Shown: positions 53,517 to 64,000, counted from the stretch's first letter. The stretch: 64,000 bases of DNA from Helicoverpa zea (GCF_022581195.2 NC_061476.1:6556098-6620097); one strand, 5' to 3'. Notes: generated by a model not told the origin, from the sequence alone. Program-made: numbers and translations.

Positions 53517-55734
53517 GGGCCATTACATGCTCACATTCAAATTTTATACACCTATATGAATGTAAATATGTTAATATAAATATAATTGTAAAATACTTGT
53601 TCTGTAAATATCTATGTAAAAACATGATGAATAAACGTAAAACACCTATTGGTTCAAAATACATTTCTTAACATAAAATAGTAACTAGTTATGTTCACAA
53701 TCCTGCACTACCCTTACACCCTGCAAGAACCTTACCCACCCTTCATAAAAAGAGGGTACCCCGACTAATTTCGAAAGGACAATAGCACGTCCCACCTATC
53801 ACGCTCCCAGTTAACAGGATAGCCCGGTAATAGGATAGGACAATAATCAGAATAGGATAGGTACACCTTATCGGAAAAAACCGATAGTCGATTTCGGGTT
53901 TACGGTTTTGATTCACCGTAATTGCGGTTACGATTCGATGTGTTTTGGGTATTATTGGTGTTTTTAACCGATTTCTAATAAAGAGGTTTTCATTTTATGT
54001 CCAAAAAAATTGAATTGAAAGGAGGACCTTAAATAGTGGTGACTGTTTATTAACACACTAAACTATTTTTTAAGGTTTAAGTCTGTCTTTTTCAATACCC
54101 TGCATAAGTTATAGAAAAGAACTAAGAGTTAAGAAAAATCCATTATCATTGTAATAAATATGATTGAACCTAAGTTACCACTATTTACTACAGTTAATTT
54201 TTATTTTATATAAAATTAATTTTTACCACTACAACTTTAGTGGCCATTCAAATATAAATAAGTAACTACAACTCCCAATATTATCAATAAGGGTAAGGCT
54301 TTCTATCTATAACCTAATTATATAGGTTATGCCACAGTATAGTATACCCTAACTTATTTGTAACTTAGCTGCAAACTTGTTAGGTAGTGAGTATTAAGTT
54401 TCTAAGTCAACATGGTACTTAAACCATGTATGTAAGGTCATGTGCATATTGACTATTAAGAAAGAATAACTATTTCATGTCAATTATTTGTGAAAGAGTG
54501 TATATTTTTTACTTCTATTTATATAATTTAAGGTTATACACATACACATAAAATATATTAACATAAAACTTAAATAAACTTTTTAGTATATACAACTTAA
54601 AACTTCAATAATTTGAGAAATTCTTTTTAAAATAGAGTATTTTATATGATTATTGTTCCTATCAGATATATTAATTATTGTTCCTTTTAATTTAACATAC
54701 CTACTCTAGATATTTTCTTGTGAATATTAAATGTAAAAAGTATATTTAACCTGAATATTATCATATAAATAATACTTCTGACTGACGTTTATTTTTCCAA
54801 ACTAGTACTCGTCTTAAAGAAAAATTCCGCTTACACCTAAACCTAGTTTTGCACTATTTCCTTATCAAATATAACATAAAATGTACTGTGTGCTCGTACC
54901 CTTATGTCATGAACTTCAGAAACGGACATTGTCATTTCATTAGTTAACAAGTTGGCCGCTGAAGGGGTATTAAGTGACGTCACTCCATACTCCTGAGATG
55001 AGGACCTCGTAACAGTCAGTGTCGCGTGTTAACCGAATCCTTTATTTCAAGTAGAGGGTAATAGTTTTTACGTATATAGGTACGGAAAAGAAGTGGGTGA
55101 TGAGTTGCTAGAATTTATTTTGATGTGTAAGCTTTATTGTTGATAAGTCTTGTCATAATTCGTTCAGTAGGTTTTGATGCTAAGGGTAACAAATATCTAC
55201 ATAGATGCTGTTTTAAAAGCAGTTACACCCGTTTTTAGAGGGAACAACTCCGCATCTGGATAATATACTTTACTTACATTTATTCTAACAAAGACTTTAG
55301 CAGTGTACCAATATTTCATTTAAGTTGATTTACTTGTTTTCGCCTTAGCAGGAGAAAGAAGAAGAAGCGTTAAAGCGCGACAGATAGACAGAGTTACCTT
55401 AACATTTATAATATTACCAAAGATTGACCACTCAAACAATTCTAAACTACAATGGGCTTAGTAAACGCTTTTAGAATCAGATAAACAAATCTAGGTTGAA
55501 CCTTATGCCACAAACAATAGAGATCTAATCTCACTGTTTATTAGCATCAAAATATTGTTTATACAATTACTGCTTCGTGAAAATGGGTCAAAGGTCATTT
55601 TGAAAAACGTTTGGTTTCCAAAAATATGGGGTAAATGTAATTATGTGTTATAAAAATAGGGGGAATTATAAGTGATTATTATGTGGGGTAAGTTTAGTTT
55701 ATAATTCGGGTTCATTAATACGAATTTGTGTGTG
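53517..55734. other. No gene seen
   Basis: 2.2 kb of strongly AT-rich DNA. GGATAG repeats occur at 53817-53860 and TTATCGGAAAAAACCGATAG at 53869. GTACTGTGTGCTCGTACCC followed by TTA at 54883 looks like a lone MITE-G right end. 55145-55425 (minus) is a decayed Helitron-like copy of the second family (GCGACAGATAGACAGAGTTA). Confidence 0.45.
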
Positions 55735-55868
55735 CTGTGGGATTGTTCTAAAGAGTTACTGCGGCCCTGGTATATAAAGGCCTTAAGAAGTAGGTATGAT
55801 GGGTTTTAGTCAGTAAGAGTCTGATACTCCCTCACGCTGCAGCTAGCGGGAGGGTTCATCTGGTGATA
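55735..55868 (+). mobile_element. R1-like LINE 3' tail
   Basis: GTGGGATTGTTCTAAAGAGT, TGATGGGTTTTAGTCAGTAA, GAGTCTGATACTCCCTCACG, GCGGGAGGGTTCATCTGGTG then AAAAAAA. Confidence 0.75.
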
Positions 55869-56199
55869 AAAAAAATTTCATAACAAGGAAAAAATATATA
55901 GGTCAATTCAATTCCAATAAAATAACTTACGAAAAATGTAACTTTACCTTTTACATTACGGAAAATACATCTCAATAAACAAATAAAAAACATCACAGAA
56001 AAAGACATTTTGACACTACCAGATTTCCATCTAAGTTAACAACATAACGTACTTAGAACAAACTTATAAGTTCCATTGATTACCTAATGCTTATTGTGTT
56101 TGTCACAAAACAACAAACTTTTGTCAACAAGAACAAATCTGCTAAGTTTTGTCGGAAGCGACGTGGCGGCCATGTTTTGTCGCGCGACGAATTCCCTTC

Positions 56200-56505
56200 G
56201 GCGGGATCACGGAGGAAAGAAAGACGTGGAGATGCCATAAGGCAAGGTCCTTCTTCTAGGTCAAATTCGGACGGCGGCATGAGCAAAATGATCAGTTACT
56301 AATGAACTAACGAAGCGTTCGGGTTATTCGATACATCTGTCGAAGATTTTTAGTTTCTTTTTTTTTTGGGCAGGTTGCAAAGATAGTGTATAAGGGCCAG
56401 ATATATTTCTCGTCTCGGGAGACGAGACACCCGAATTTTGGCGTTGCTACTTTCTTAGGAGATTTTGCGTTATGACATCTCCGTTAGTTATTTTGTTCTC
56501 CATGG
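56200..56505 (+). mobile_element. MITE-F, best-preserved copy
   Basis: Left CACGGAGGAAAGAAAGACGT and GGAGATGCCATAAGGCAAGG. Right GGAGATTTTGCGTTATGACA, TCTCCGTTAGTTATTTTGTT and CTCCATGG. CTCGTCTCGGGAGACGAGAC (56410-56429) is a palindrome. The opposing frames at 56.08-56.30 kb are artefacts. Confidence 0.75.
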
Positions 56506-56694
56506 TCGAGATTAAGAGCCCTGATCCTGTAATAAAATCGGTCAACTGTTACGATTTGTTGTTTTATAGATTATTCGGGTTTGTTTATAATTATTGTTTA
56601 TTTAGTAGGGTCGCTTGATGTGGATCAAAGTTTTAGTTAAAAGTTTTGATTGTTACCACTTAGTTACGTGGTAATAATTCATGTATTTACCTAT
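56506..56694. other. No gene seen
   Basis: AT-rich filler. Confidence 0.5.
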
Positions 56695-57005
56695 TTGGGT
56701 CAAACTAACTGTCGGCACTCGAAGCTCGAAAGAGATCAGCCGGCTATGCAGGTCATATTATAGAGCACAAGCATTTGCGCCGACACAAGTGCACTCACTA
56801 CTATACCTTCTCTCTCATAACCCGATGGGACGGCAATCCGACACGACCGGAGGGAGAACCGGCGCATTACCAACATTTACGTGCTCTCCGATGCACGGGT
56901 GTATCAATCACCAACTTCCAGACCCCTTTGACTTCTTAAAGCCTTCAAAACAATTCGACTCGACCCGAGAATCGAACCCGTGCTCAGCAGTGGCTCTATG
57001 AGAGA
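56695..57005 (-). mobile_element. SINE-D, tRNA-headed
   Basis: In reverse the head carries CACGGGTTCGATTCTCGGGT (B box). The body shows ACACCCGTGCATCGGAGAGC, TCCGGTCGTGTCGGATTGCC and GTCCCATCGGGTTATGAGAG in inverse order, a common lepidopteran dispersed repeat. The 106-codon plus frame across it is not a gene. Confidence 0.7.
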
Positions 57006-57547
57006 CAACGAAGCAGTTTTTAGTTAAACATTTGTCTACTTTTAGTTTTAAGTTAAACAATGCCTGGTCAAAAGAGTTGATTTACCACAAACTTCTATAC
57101 ATACACCAGTTAATCAATACGGCACAAATTGTTACCACGGAGGTCATTACATGACCCGACCTCTTTTCATATTTACGTATTTTACTAATCGTGCCCACGA
57201 ATATGGTTCGTTGAACCCATTTTTTTTACTATTTCATAATAACAATGGAGTTTTGACTTTGACAAATTATAGAAGTGAAACTAACTACTGAAAATGAAAC
57301 CTTTAAATGTACGTTGTAAGGTACAATGGTTTCCTATTTTGGATAATACGATTTCTTTGGAAGTTTGTGCCGACATGACACAGTGATTCATGATGGGCAT
57401 GTAAGAAAGAAATGAAAATTACATTCAATATAATGCGCTAAGTCATGTTAGTGAACTGTCATTCAATATACCTCTATACCTCTAATGTAGATCAGTAAAA
57501 AGTCTGTATACAAAAATAATATCTTATGTTTTAGTGGATGGTTGATA
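57006..57547. other. No gene seen
   Basis: AT-rich filler. Confidence 0.5.
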
Positions 57548-57815
57548 TTATCGTAACGAGTTCTTCTGTGTTTCGGATGGCACGGTAAACTGTTATAGTC
57601 CCGACTGTCACTTAAACATCTTTGGCAGTCGTTACGAGTAGTCAGAAGCCAGTCTGACAATTAATCTGACCATGTGGTATTGGGTTGCCCGGGTGACCGT
57701 GTTGAAGAGGTCAGATAGGCAGTCTCTTCTAGCAAAGCACTGATACTCAACTGCAACCGGTTAGACTGGAAGCCGACCCCAACATAGTTGGGAAAACGCT
57801 AGGCAGATGATGATT
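57548..57815 (+). mobile_element. SINE-A2 type, head mostly lost
   Basis: Begins in the segment specific to the 5S-headed form (TCGTAACGAGTTCTTCTGTG), then the shared body (GGTTGCCCGGGTGACCGTGT) and the tail TAGTTGGGAAAACGCTAGGC, GATGATGATT. Confidence 0.75.
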
Positions 57816-57884
57816 CATAACTCTTACCTGTTTCTCCAAACAATAGTTACCTCAATACAATAAGCTATATACTAGGTATATATT

Positions 57885-57980
57885 AACATAAACATGACTA
57901 CTGGGTTAGCAAGACAACTGGCTAACTGGTGTCACGGCATTGTTATTTAATTAGTCTGGTTTCAAGATGTTTTCTTTCTA
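57885..57980 (+). repeat. Unclassified dispersed repeat, left copy
   Basis: CATAAACATGACTACTGGGT, TAGCAAGACAACTGGCTAAC, TGGTGTCACGGC are shared exactly with 63530-63582. Similarity continues through TTAATTAGTCTGG. Confidence 0.85.
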
Positions 57981-57992
57981 TTTTGTGTTATA

Positions 57993-58540
57993 CTAGCCTT
58001 TTCTCCCGCGGTTTCACTCGCGTTCTGTGAAAACTACTTATTGTACGGAGATAAAATACAAGCTGTTGATTTGCATCTGTGCCATATTCAAGGATGTAAT
58101 TATGCTAATGATTCTCGACCCAAATCAACAAAAAAATTGGTACGTAATTTTTTGTTTTATTTTTTTTCGGAATTCCGTCAATGTCATCTAGACGTATTTA
58201 AACTTGGCGCGTGTGTTACTGGCCTTAAACAGTGCTGCTCCCTCACACAAACGCAAACACAAAGCATACGCAACGATTATTCATAAATTTCATTCATAAA
58301 ATTGGATTACTTCTGAAATACCACGACATCACAATAACAAAAAAAGCAGTACATATTAGCTATTTCCCGTCCACTGTAATTCCAATCGATTATTTACGTA
58401 TTTTATGTCCTTCTCCTGAAGTATGGCACTAATGCAAATCAACACCTTGTATAACCTATGTTAATCGGAGAGAGTGTAGCTTGCCAACAGTGAAATAATT
58501 TTTCAAATCGGGTCAGTAATTTCGCAGATTTTAAGGTACA
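57993..58540 (-). mobile_element. Hel-L, reverse, split by a MITE
   Basis: CTAGCCTTTTCTCCCGCGGT to GGAGATAAAATACAAGC. It resumes after 58444 with CCTTGTATAACCTATG, CCAACAGTGAAATAATTTTT and CAAATCGGGTCAGTAATTTC. Confidence 0.7.
58064..58444. mobile_element. 381-bp TIR MITE inside Hel-L
   Basis: Left TGTTGATTTGCATCTGTGCC then ATATTCAAGGA. Right inverse TATGGCACTAATGCAAATCA then ACA. About 31-bp arms with few mismatches. Non-coding; target duplication unclear. Confidence 0.7.
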
Positions 58541-58903
58541 AACATGTTTTTCTCTCTTTGTTATATCTTAGTACATGTGTATACAACAGGTGCCTTATTA
58601 TTAGGGCTGCCATCCGTCCGGGTTTCCCCGGATTTGTCCTCGTTTGGAGGCCGTCCGGGGGCCGTCCGGGCGGGGTTTCAAGAAGTGTCCGGGGAAAACC
58701 CGGACACTTTTCATGTAAGGAAGCACCTCATTGAATTTAAGTATATGTTAATAGTAAATGGATTACAAATTAGGTATTATTTTGTTTAAAAAAAATCTTA
58801 CTCGTTCGGGGAAAAAATGCGATTTACGCCAAAAGTCCGGATTTTTAGGGTTCCGGACCTCGAAAGGAAAAAACGGAACCCTTATAGGATCACTTTGTTG
58901 TCC

Positions 58904-58946
<43 letters not shown>
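58904..58946 (+). repeat. (GTCT)n microsatellite
   Basis: About ten GTCT units at the fixed position it occupies in this repeat family. The short frames through it are not genes. Confidence 0.95.
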
Positions 58947-58962
58947 AAGACCCTTTATCTTA

Positions 58963-59710
58963 AGAACGCGTGGACGTATCAAGCTGAAATTCACATGAAA
59001 TACTCGGGTCTATTGTCCCTTTAGGCTGTGAAAATATCAAGCTTCTAAGCCAAGCCAATCAAAAGATACAACCGATTATGTCGATATTTTCAACAAATTC
59101 TCGACACTCGCAAAGGAATCAAAACCTAAAGGGTACTTCCTGTAAACTCAGAATCTTGAAATTTGGCATGAAGCATTGTTATATAATGCAAATATAGGAA
59201 AAATTGCGAAAATCTCATTTTTTTGTTATATAATTTAATAAAAATATTTTAATAAAATGAAACTTACTACCTTATTTCTCACGAACGAATAAAGGTACCA
59301 AATTGAAATTTATACCAAATACCTAGGTCTATTGTCCCTTTAAGCAATGAAAAATCAAACTTCTAAGTTAACGCGATCAAAAGATACAGCAGTTTTACCG
59401 ACACCTTAGACGAATTTCCGTCACACGCTAGGGAATCAGAACCTACAAGGTACTTCCCGTGAACTCAGAATCTTAAAATTCGGCACGAAGCAATGTTATA
59501 TAGTACAGATAAAGGAAAAATTGCGAAAATGATAAATTTCAAGTTACATAAAATATTAAAATATTATTTTTGCTTACATGATATAAAATATTTTTTTAAT
59601 AATTATAAACTTACTACCTACCCTTTTTCACATGAACGCGTAGAGATATTAAAGTTTTGAATAAAAAGTGAAATTCATATCAAACACTTCTTAAATATAA
59701 TGGCCTCTAA
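58963..59710 (+). repeat. Degenerate tandem repeat, three units of about 320-350 bp
   Basis: Units begin near 58963, 59283 and 59632. Shared landmarks: GAACGCGTGGACGTAT/GAACGAATAAAGGTAC/GAACGCGTAGAGATAT; GGTCTATTGTCCCTTTA; CTCAGAATCTTGAAAT/CTCAGAATCTTAAAAT; GGAAAAATTGCGAAAAT. Confidence 0.8.
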
Positions 59711-59989
59711 ACTGTGAAAAATTTTAAATCATTCAAAGGTCATTGGGCACCTTAGTATGAAAATCATACCCACGGTGGATACGAACGAAATATAGCACAG
59801 TACAATGATAAAGGCTCTGATTTACTATGGCATTAGTCGCATCAATGTGAACCATGGGAATCTAGAGAAAATCAGGTGTAAACATCAAATATTTTCCTTA
59901 TTTCAATGGGGAATTTAAACGACCAAGTTTGACGGATTTGAGAAATCATTTCTTTGTAGTGAAAGAGTATACTCGCCGTTTATTTCCAT

Positions 59990-61010
59990 TGTCATCAGGT
60001 CAGGATCTGATGATGGAAATCCTGAGAAATCGAGGGCAACTATCAGAAATTGTAGGCATGCATAGGATTAAAACTTGATTCTCAGATGTATGTCTGGTGA
60101 TACTATCAAACAGTGAAGGTTTAGAGCTTATCTGATGATGGAGACGTGAGAAAGTCGAGAGAACTCGGTATGTTTTAGTTACGTCGTGTTTGGGCTTATA
60201 TTATTCGTATTGACGAGAACTTTTCACAAAAGTTAAAAATAAAAACTTTTTACAAAAAAAAAAAAAACAACTTCTAAAACAACAAGAAAACTGATGATGC
60301 ATCCTCTAGACACCGACTTCTAGACCGATGCACCTAACATCTTTTTAATTTCTTTCTTGCTTTTGTTTTCCTGTTGCTTTTTTATATGTTTGAAGTTGGA
60401 TTTGTTTGTAAAATGCTACAAAATAAAATAATGCCGACTTTATAAAACAAAGAAAAGGACAGAATTACACTTTTGTCAAGGCTCTAGAAACGTAAAGCCA
60501 GCAGCCCCGAATCCTACTCTCTACAAGTCGTTGTTACAATTCGACAGCTACAAGTCGTCAGGCGGTTTCGAAAAAAACCTGAAACTGGGACTCTTTAGGT
60601 GATTAATCCCTCAAAAATAAAAGATCCCATTCCTGCAATGGCTGCTTTAACCCAAGTTAGTAGTGAATTCTCATCACCTAAAATAAAATAAGCTCCAACA
60701 CAAGGTTACGTTATAAATTGTAAAGGAGTTCCCATAACTATATCTGATCTTAGCTGTCGATCCCACAATGGCAGTCAAACCTATCTTTGTGGAAAGTCTT
60801 CGCCAATACGAATAAAATAAGCCCAAACACGTGGTAGTTGCAACATACCGTTCAGGAGTTCCCTTGACTCTCTGTAGTCTCCATAATCAAATCAGCTCCA
60901 AACCTTCACTGTTTACCAGTACCCTCAAAAATACACTCACTCTCTAAAATATTCAAGAGTTGCCCTCGATTTCTCAGGGTTTCCAGATCCTCATCAGATC
61001 CTGGTCATCC
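59990..61010. repeat. Large inverted-arm structure within the GTTCC element
   Basis: Plus strand 59995-60225 (CAGGATCTGATGATGGAAAT, GAGAAATCGAGGGCAACT, AACAGTGAAGGTTTAGAGCT, GTGTTTGGGCTTAT) recurs in inverse at about 60790-61005 (ATAAGCCCAAACACGTGG, AGCTCCAAACCTTCACTGTT, AGTTGCCCTCGATTTCTCAG). The loop is about 560 bp. Frames are closed in both arms. Confidence 0.8.
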
Positions 61011-61795
61011 GGATTGGCACCTTCCTTCTTTATGAAATGTCTTTAACAATAAAAACTAGCATTGCAACCTGTACAATCCTCTGAAACTGCTTGTCTTTTA
61101 TATTTTTCAAACGATCCTGGACATTCGTCTTCATGGAATTTTAATAAAATATTTATATTCAAAGAAACGTCATACCATTCTCCACGATTTAAAACTACTT
61201 TGATTCATGTCCGCCACTTTTTACAAAGCGGGTCAGATATGCCCCATGACCTTTATAGTAGGGGAGGCCTAGAAGGGATTTTGGGATTTACTCAAGCGCG
61301 GCAGATTAGTATATAGGGAGGTACCTATTACCCCATTTAACACCTCCACCAAGTATAAGCCCTGTATATGTAGCCGCGTGTCTAGAATAAAGGATCAGAT
61401 TAGTAAAAAAAAATATATCATCTGACATTCTCCAGCGCGTCAGATTAAGATAGGGTAAGTTAGTTATATGCTAAAAAGTGTATATTCCACTAATCTGACA
61501 ATTTGCGATTGACGATAAGAAGTAGGAAGGAAGCAAACTTGTAAAAAAAAAACGTCATCTTGACTTTCTCGAGCGCGGCTAATTTTTTTTTTATTTTGAA
61601 GGGAATAATTCAACGTTCACGAAAATATATAATCTGACGATTCCCGTAAGCCGAAGTAAGGAAAATTAATCGATAAAGTTTAAAGCGTGCAGCTACGTGA
61701 TGCCGGTATTCTCCTCTCAGGTTTCTATTCCTCTCTCTCTTTTTTCAATTCAATTCATTTGCAATAAGTGTTGGTACATTTTGGGTCTTAAATAA

Positions 61796-61851
61796 TCTAC
61801 ACTAATATTATAAAGCTAAAGAGTTTTTTTGTTTGATCTCGCTAATCTCAG
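61796..61851 (+). mobile_element. Hel-L 5'-end fragment
   Basis: TCTACACTAATATTATAAAG after A, then GTTTGATCTCGCTAATCTCA, then abrupt loss of similarity at about GGAAG. Confidence 0.75.
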
Positions 61852-62040
61852 GAAGTCATACATAATATGCATATATACTGTTTTTAACGAAGACGATTCA
61901 TTTTATTGGATACTTTCGTTAAATACGTGTGCCTTCCAGTTGCATTGTTTGTCTATCGTGATACCGAGAAATGCCATTTCGTATACTTCTTGTAATTTAT
62001 GTCCTCTATAATTACTCTTTATAGTCTTCTTTTTATACAG

Positions 62041-62118
62041 TCGTGGTGGCCTAGTCATCCGGTTAGACTGGAAGCCGACCCCAACATAGTTGGGAAAAAG
62101 GCTAGGCAGATGATGATG
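62041..62118 (+). mobile_element. SINE-A1 with large internal deletion
   Basis: The head GTCGTGGTGGCCTAGT joins directly to the tail CATCCGGTTAGACTGGAAGC, CCCCAACATAGTTGGGAAAA, GATGATGATGA. About 310 bp of body, including the B box, is missing. Confidence 0.85.
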
Positions 62119-62526
62119 AGCCTTATTTTTTTATCTATATGTATTAAATTGAATAAAATTAGTTTTTGTAAGATTTACGCGTAGATAATTCCGTCAAGCC
62201 ATGTTATTATAGATTCAATTGTATTGTTTATGTCACATGTATATTTATCAATGTCATTATAATTCAATGTAATTATTATAGAAATGTATGTAATGTATGA
62301 GCAGATTGGTACACTCCGCCAATAGCAATTTCAAACATATCATTGGATAGGCCTTTTTATCTAGAATAACCTTTATTATGACAGCTTTGTTGAAATGTTT
62401 GTCCGTTCTGGGATATAGATCAAAAAGTGTGTAAAAATTAAAACTAAATAATCTATTGATATCTCAAGTTTTAAAGGAATACCAAAGTGCTACAACGTGT
62501 ATGTCTTGTAAGTACTAAGTACTTGC

Positions 62527-62663
62527 TGTGCAGACATTGGTGTCCAAGATAAACTTGACAGTAAATACAAACTTAGACAAGTTGCATTGGTACTTGCCTG
62601 ACCTGGAATCGAATCCACATACTTGAGAGGTTGGTTCTTTACCCACTAGGCCACCACGACTTA
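62527..62663 (-). mobile_element. SINE-A1 head fragment
   Basis: In reverse: GTCGTGGTGGCCTAGTGGGT, GATTCGATTCCAGGTCAGGC, AAGTACCAATGCAACTTGTC; truncated near ACACCAATGTC. Confidence 0.85.
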
Positions 62664-63501
62664 GATAATGCTTATAACAACGTTAAAAAACAACGAGATT
62701 GGTGTTAATTTTTCAAAGAAAATTAGGTTACAGTATTGATTATTATTAGTTTTAAAAACTTTCCATTGTCAGATTAAGCGAGTCTCTCCAGATAATCGTC
62801 AGATTATAAGATGATTACGTTAAGGGTACATAAATGAACCATATATATCTTAATCTGACGCGCTCGAGTATTTCAAAATGGCGATTTTTTTTTGCAATTT
62901 CAAATAATGGCCACGAGTTTAGGTCACGTCTAAATCGTCAGATTATTGCATAAGAGACTTCGTTTTGGTTCACTTAACACCCCTTTTGAAAATCTGTCGC
63001 GCTCGATAAAATTATTTTTTTTCCCATTTTTAACCCTTACCTACGACCACCCCCACCATGGAAACAGTCAGATTAATATACGTATGTTTTCAAAATGACG
63101 TACGACGTGCATGCTATTAATATCTGACGCGCTCGAGTATGTCCACGCAACTGTTTTTTTTTACATTTTTGAAAGTTTATAGCCGCTCCACCCACCGATG
63201 AAAGTGTGTGTATGTCAGGACATTTTTTTCTTCTTATCATCTAAGCTTCGCAATCTAATAGGTCTCATTGACGCTCGAGTCACTCCCGGTTTAGCACTCT
63301 TGCCTCCCCTACTATTAAGACATAATTAGTTATTTTCAATCAGATTTCTGAATGATGACTATAAAATGTTGTATATAAATATTTTATCTATACAGCATTT
63401 GTACGGAACCCTCGGTGCGCGAGTCCGACTCGCACTTGGCCGGTTTATTTTAATGTTTGTCCGGGTTTGGCGAAATTCGAGATGGCAGCCCTACTTATTA
63501 T

Positions 63502-64000
63502 ATACATATACTGTGTGTATATGTTATACATAAACATGACTACTGGGTTAGCAAGACAACTGGCTAACTGGTGTCACGGCGTGTTAGCAGTTTAACATTG
63601 TTATTCAATTAGTCTTGGTTCAAGACTGTGTTTGTGATTAGCAGAGGTGGTCGCCATTTTATTTGTGTTAGGTTAAGTTAGAGGTAAAGTCATTTCAGTG
63701 GTAGCATCTTTCGTCTCGCCAATCTGTTAGAGATAAACTTATAGCTACTGAGCGAATTTTCATGTGGTTTTTACCAATTTTCAAGGATAGAGTTTTTATA
63801 AAAAAAGTTTTAAAAAAATTGTGTAATATTGTGGCTGCAGGATACGCACGGACGAATGAAATGACAGACTGATAGACTGAGATATGATGAACTTAAAGAG
63901 TTTCGTTATTTATCATTCGGCTACGAAACTCTCAAAACAAACGAAATGAAAAATAAAAAAAAACTTTAATTTAGTTTACGTCTGTAAAACTAAATCAACC
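63502..64000. other. No gene seen; one shared repeat
   Basis: 63527-63632 is the right partner of the 57.9-kb repeat. The rest is AT-rich filler. Confidence 0.5.

Larger units (their letters stand above)
61256..63314. mobile_element. About 2-kb TIR element with TCTGACGCGCTCGAG motifs
   Basis: Left AGTAGGGGAGGCCTAG, right GCCTCCCCTACT. It contains about twelve full or partial copies of AATCTGACGCGCTCGAG in both orientations (61431, 61490, 61566, 61630, 62769, 62798, 62850, 62935, 62992, 63068, 63121, 63270). Non-coding. Its terminus resembles that of the 5.9-kb element (TAGGGGAGG). Confidence 0.65.
58842..63446 (+). mobile_element. GTTCC element, long version, about 4.6 kb
   Basis: Opens TTTTTAGGGTTCCGGACC and CGGAACCCTTATAGGATCAC. 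Closes TACGGAACCCTCGGTGCGCG, AGTCCGACTCGCACTTGGCC, GGTTT, with a GCGAGTCCGACTCGC palindrome just before the end. ATTTT at both junctions may be the target copy. No transposase or RT frame. It contains a (GTCT)n tract, a degenerate tandem array, an inverted-arm block and a further 2-kb TIR element. Superfamily not settled. Confidence 0.75.
58602..63493. mobile_element. hAT-like MITE with 8-bp target duplication, split by a 4.6-kb insertion
   Basis: Left TAGGGCTGCCATCCGTCCGG, right GATGGCAGCCCTA. CTTATTAT stands at 58594-58601 and 63494-63501. The 8-bp duplication is the hAT length. The element's own DNA is 58602-58841 and 63447-63493, rich in GTCCGG/CCGGAC units. Confidence 0.85.

Noticed and set aside
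56681..57001. 106-codon plus-strand frame
   Set aside because: Coincides with SINE-D in the opposite strand.
58763..59024. Frames with (TDRQ)n or (CLSV)n repeats
   Set aside because: Translation of the (GTCT)n microsatellite.

Overview
The window is AT-rich nuclear DNA of a moth or butterfly (Lepidoptera). A noctuid-like moth is my best guess, but the species cannot be named from this sequence. The evidence is the repeat content: TC...CTAG Helitron-like elements of the Lep1 type, tRNA-headed SINEs ending in GATGATG, R1- and RTE-type LINE tails, and the long repeat that opens with AGGGTTCCG and closes with CTCGCACTTGGCCGG. No host gene, rRNA, functional tRNA or CRISPR array could be supported. 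One 51-bp exon-like island at 46.2 kb is the only hint of host coding sequence. The window is therefore probably intergenic or the inside of a very large intron.

Layout. 0-3 kb (minus strand): 5' half of an apparently intact LINE, with a complete ORF1 and the endonuclease end of ORF2 leaving the left edge; a TTTAAAC slippery heptamer sits exactly at the ORF1/ORF2 overlap. 4-7 kb: a GC-rich TAA-flanked fold-back MITE, a Helitron-like copy, and elements nested three deep. 7-15 kb: old SINE, LINE and Helitron fragments. 15.1-17 kb: a second GC-rich MITE abutting a 1.5-kb non-coding element with about 15 scattered copies of a CCACGGCAATGAAA-like motif. 17-20 kb: an R1-like tail broken by a TIR element with a 4-bp target duplication, and a TAA MITE broken by a SINE. 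21-23.5 kb: a cluster of Helitron-like copies, one inside another. 30-35 kb: RTE fragments, a SINE with a 5S-rRNA-like head, and a recent 5'-truncated R1-like LINE with an intact CCHC C-terminus. 42-49 kb: full-length tRNA-headed SINEs with clear target duplications, two identical 231-bp MITEs, and a SINE broken by a TA-flanked element. 50-58 kb: further SINEs and tails in AT-rich filler. 58.6-63.5 kb: a hAT-like MITE with an 8-bp target duplication swallowed a 4.6-kb AGGGTTCCG element, which itself holds a 2-kb TIR element with SINE and Helitron pieces.

Only three stretches encode recognisable protein: LINE ORF1, LINE ORF2 (partial) and the R1-like ORF2 C-terminus. The other elements carry no recognisable coding sequence and depend on enzymes encoded elsewhere: LINE machinery for SINEs, Rep/helicase for Helitrons, transposases for MITEs. 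Nesting and target duplications give relative ages. The intact LINE, the R1-like insertion, the twin MITEs and the full-length SINEs look youngest.

Family labels used below (mine, for cross-reference): Hel-L = Lep1-like Helitron; SINE-A1/A2 = tRNA-headed/5S-headed SINEs with one shared body; SINE-B to E = other tRNA-headed SINEs; MITE-G = TAA-flanked MITE with TIR core TAGTCGGCCGATAG; MITE-F = MITE with GGAGATGCCATAAGG termini; GTTCC = the AGGGTTCCG...GGCCGG element.
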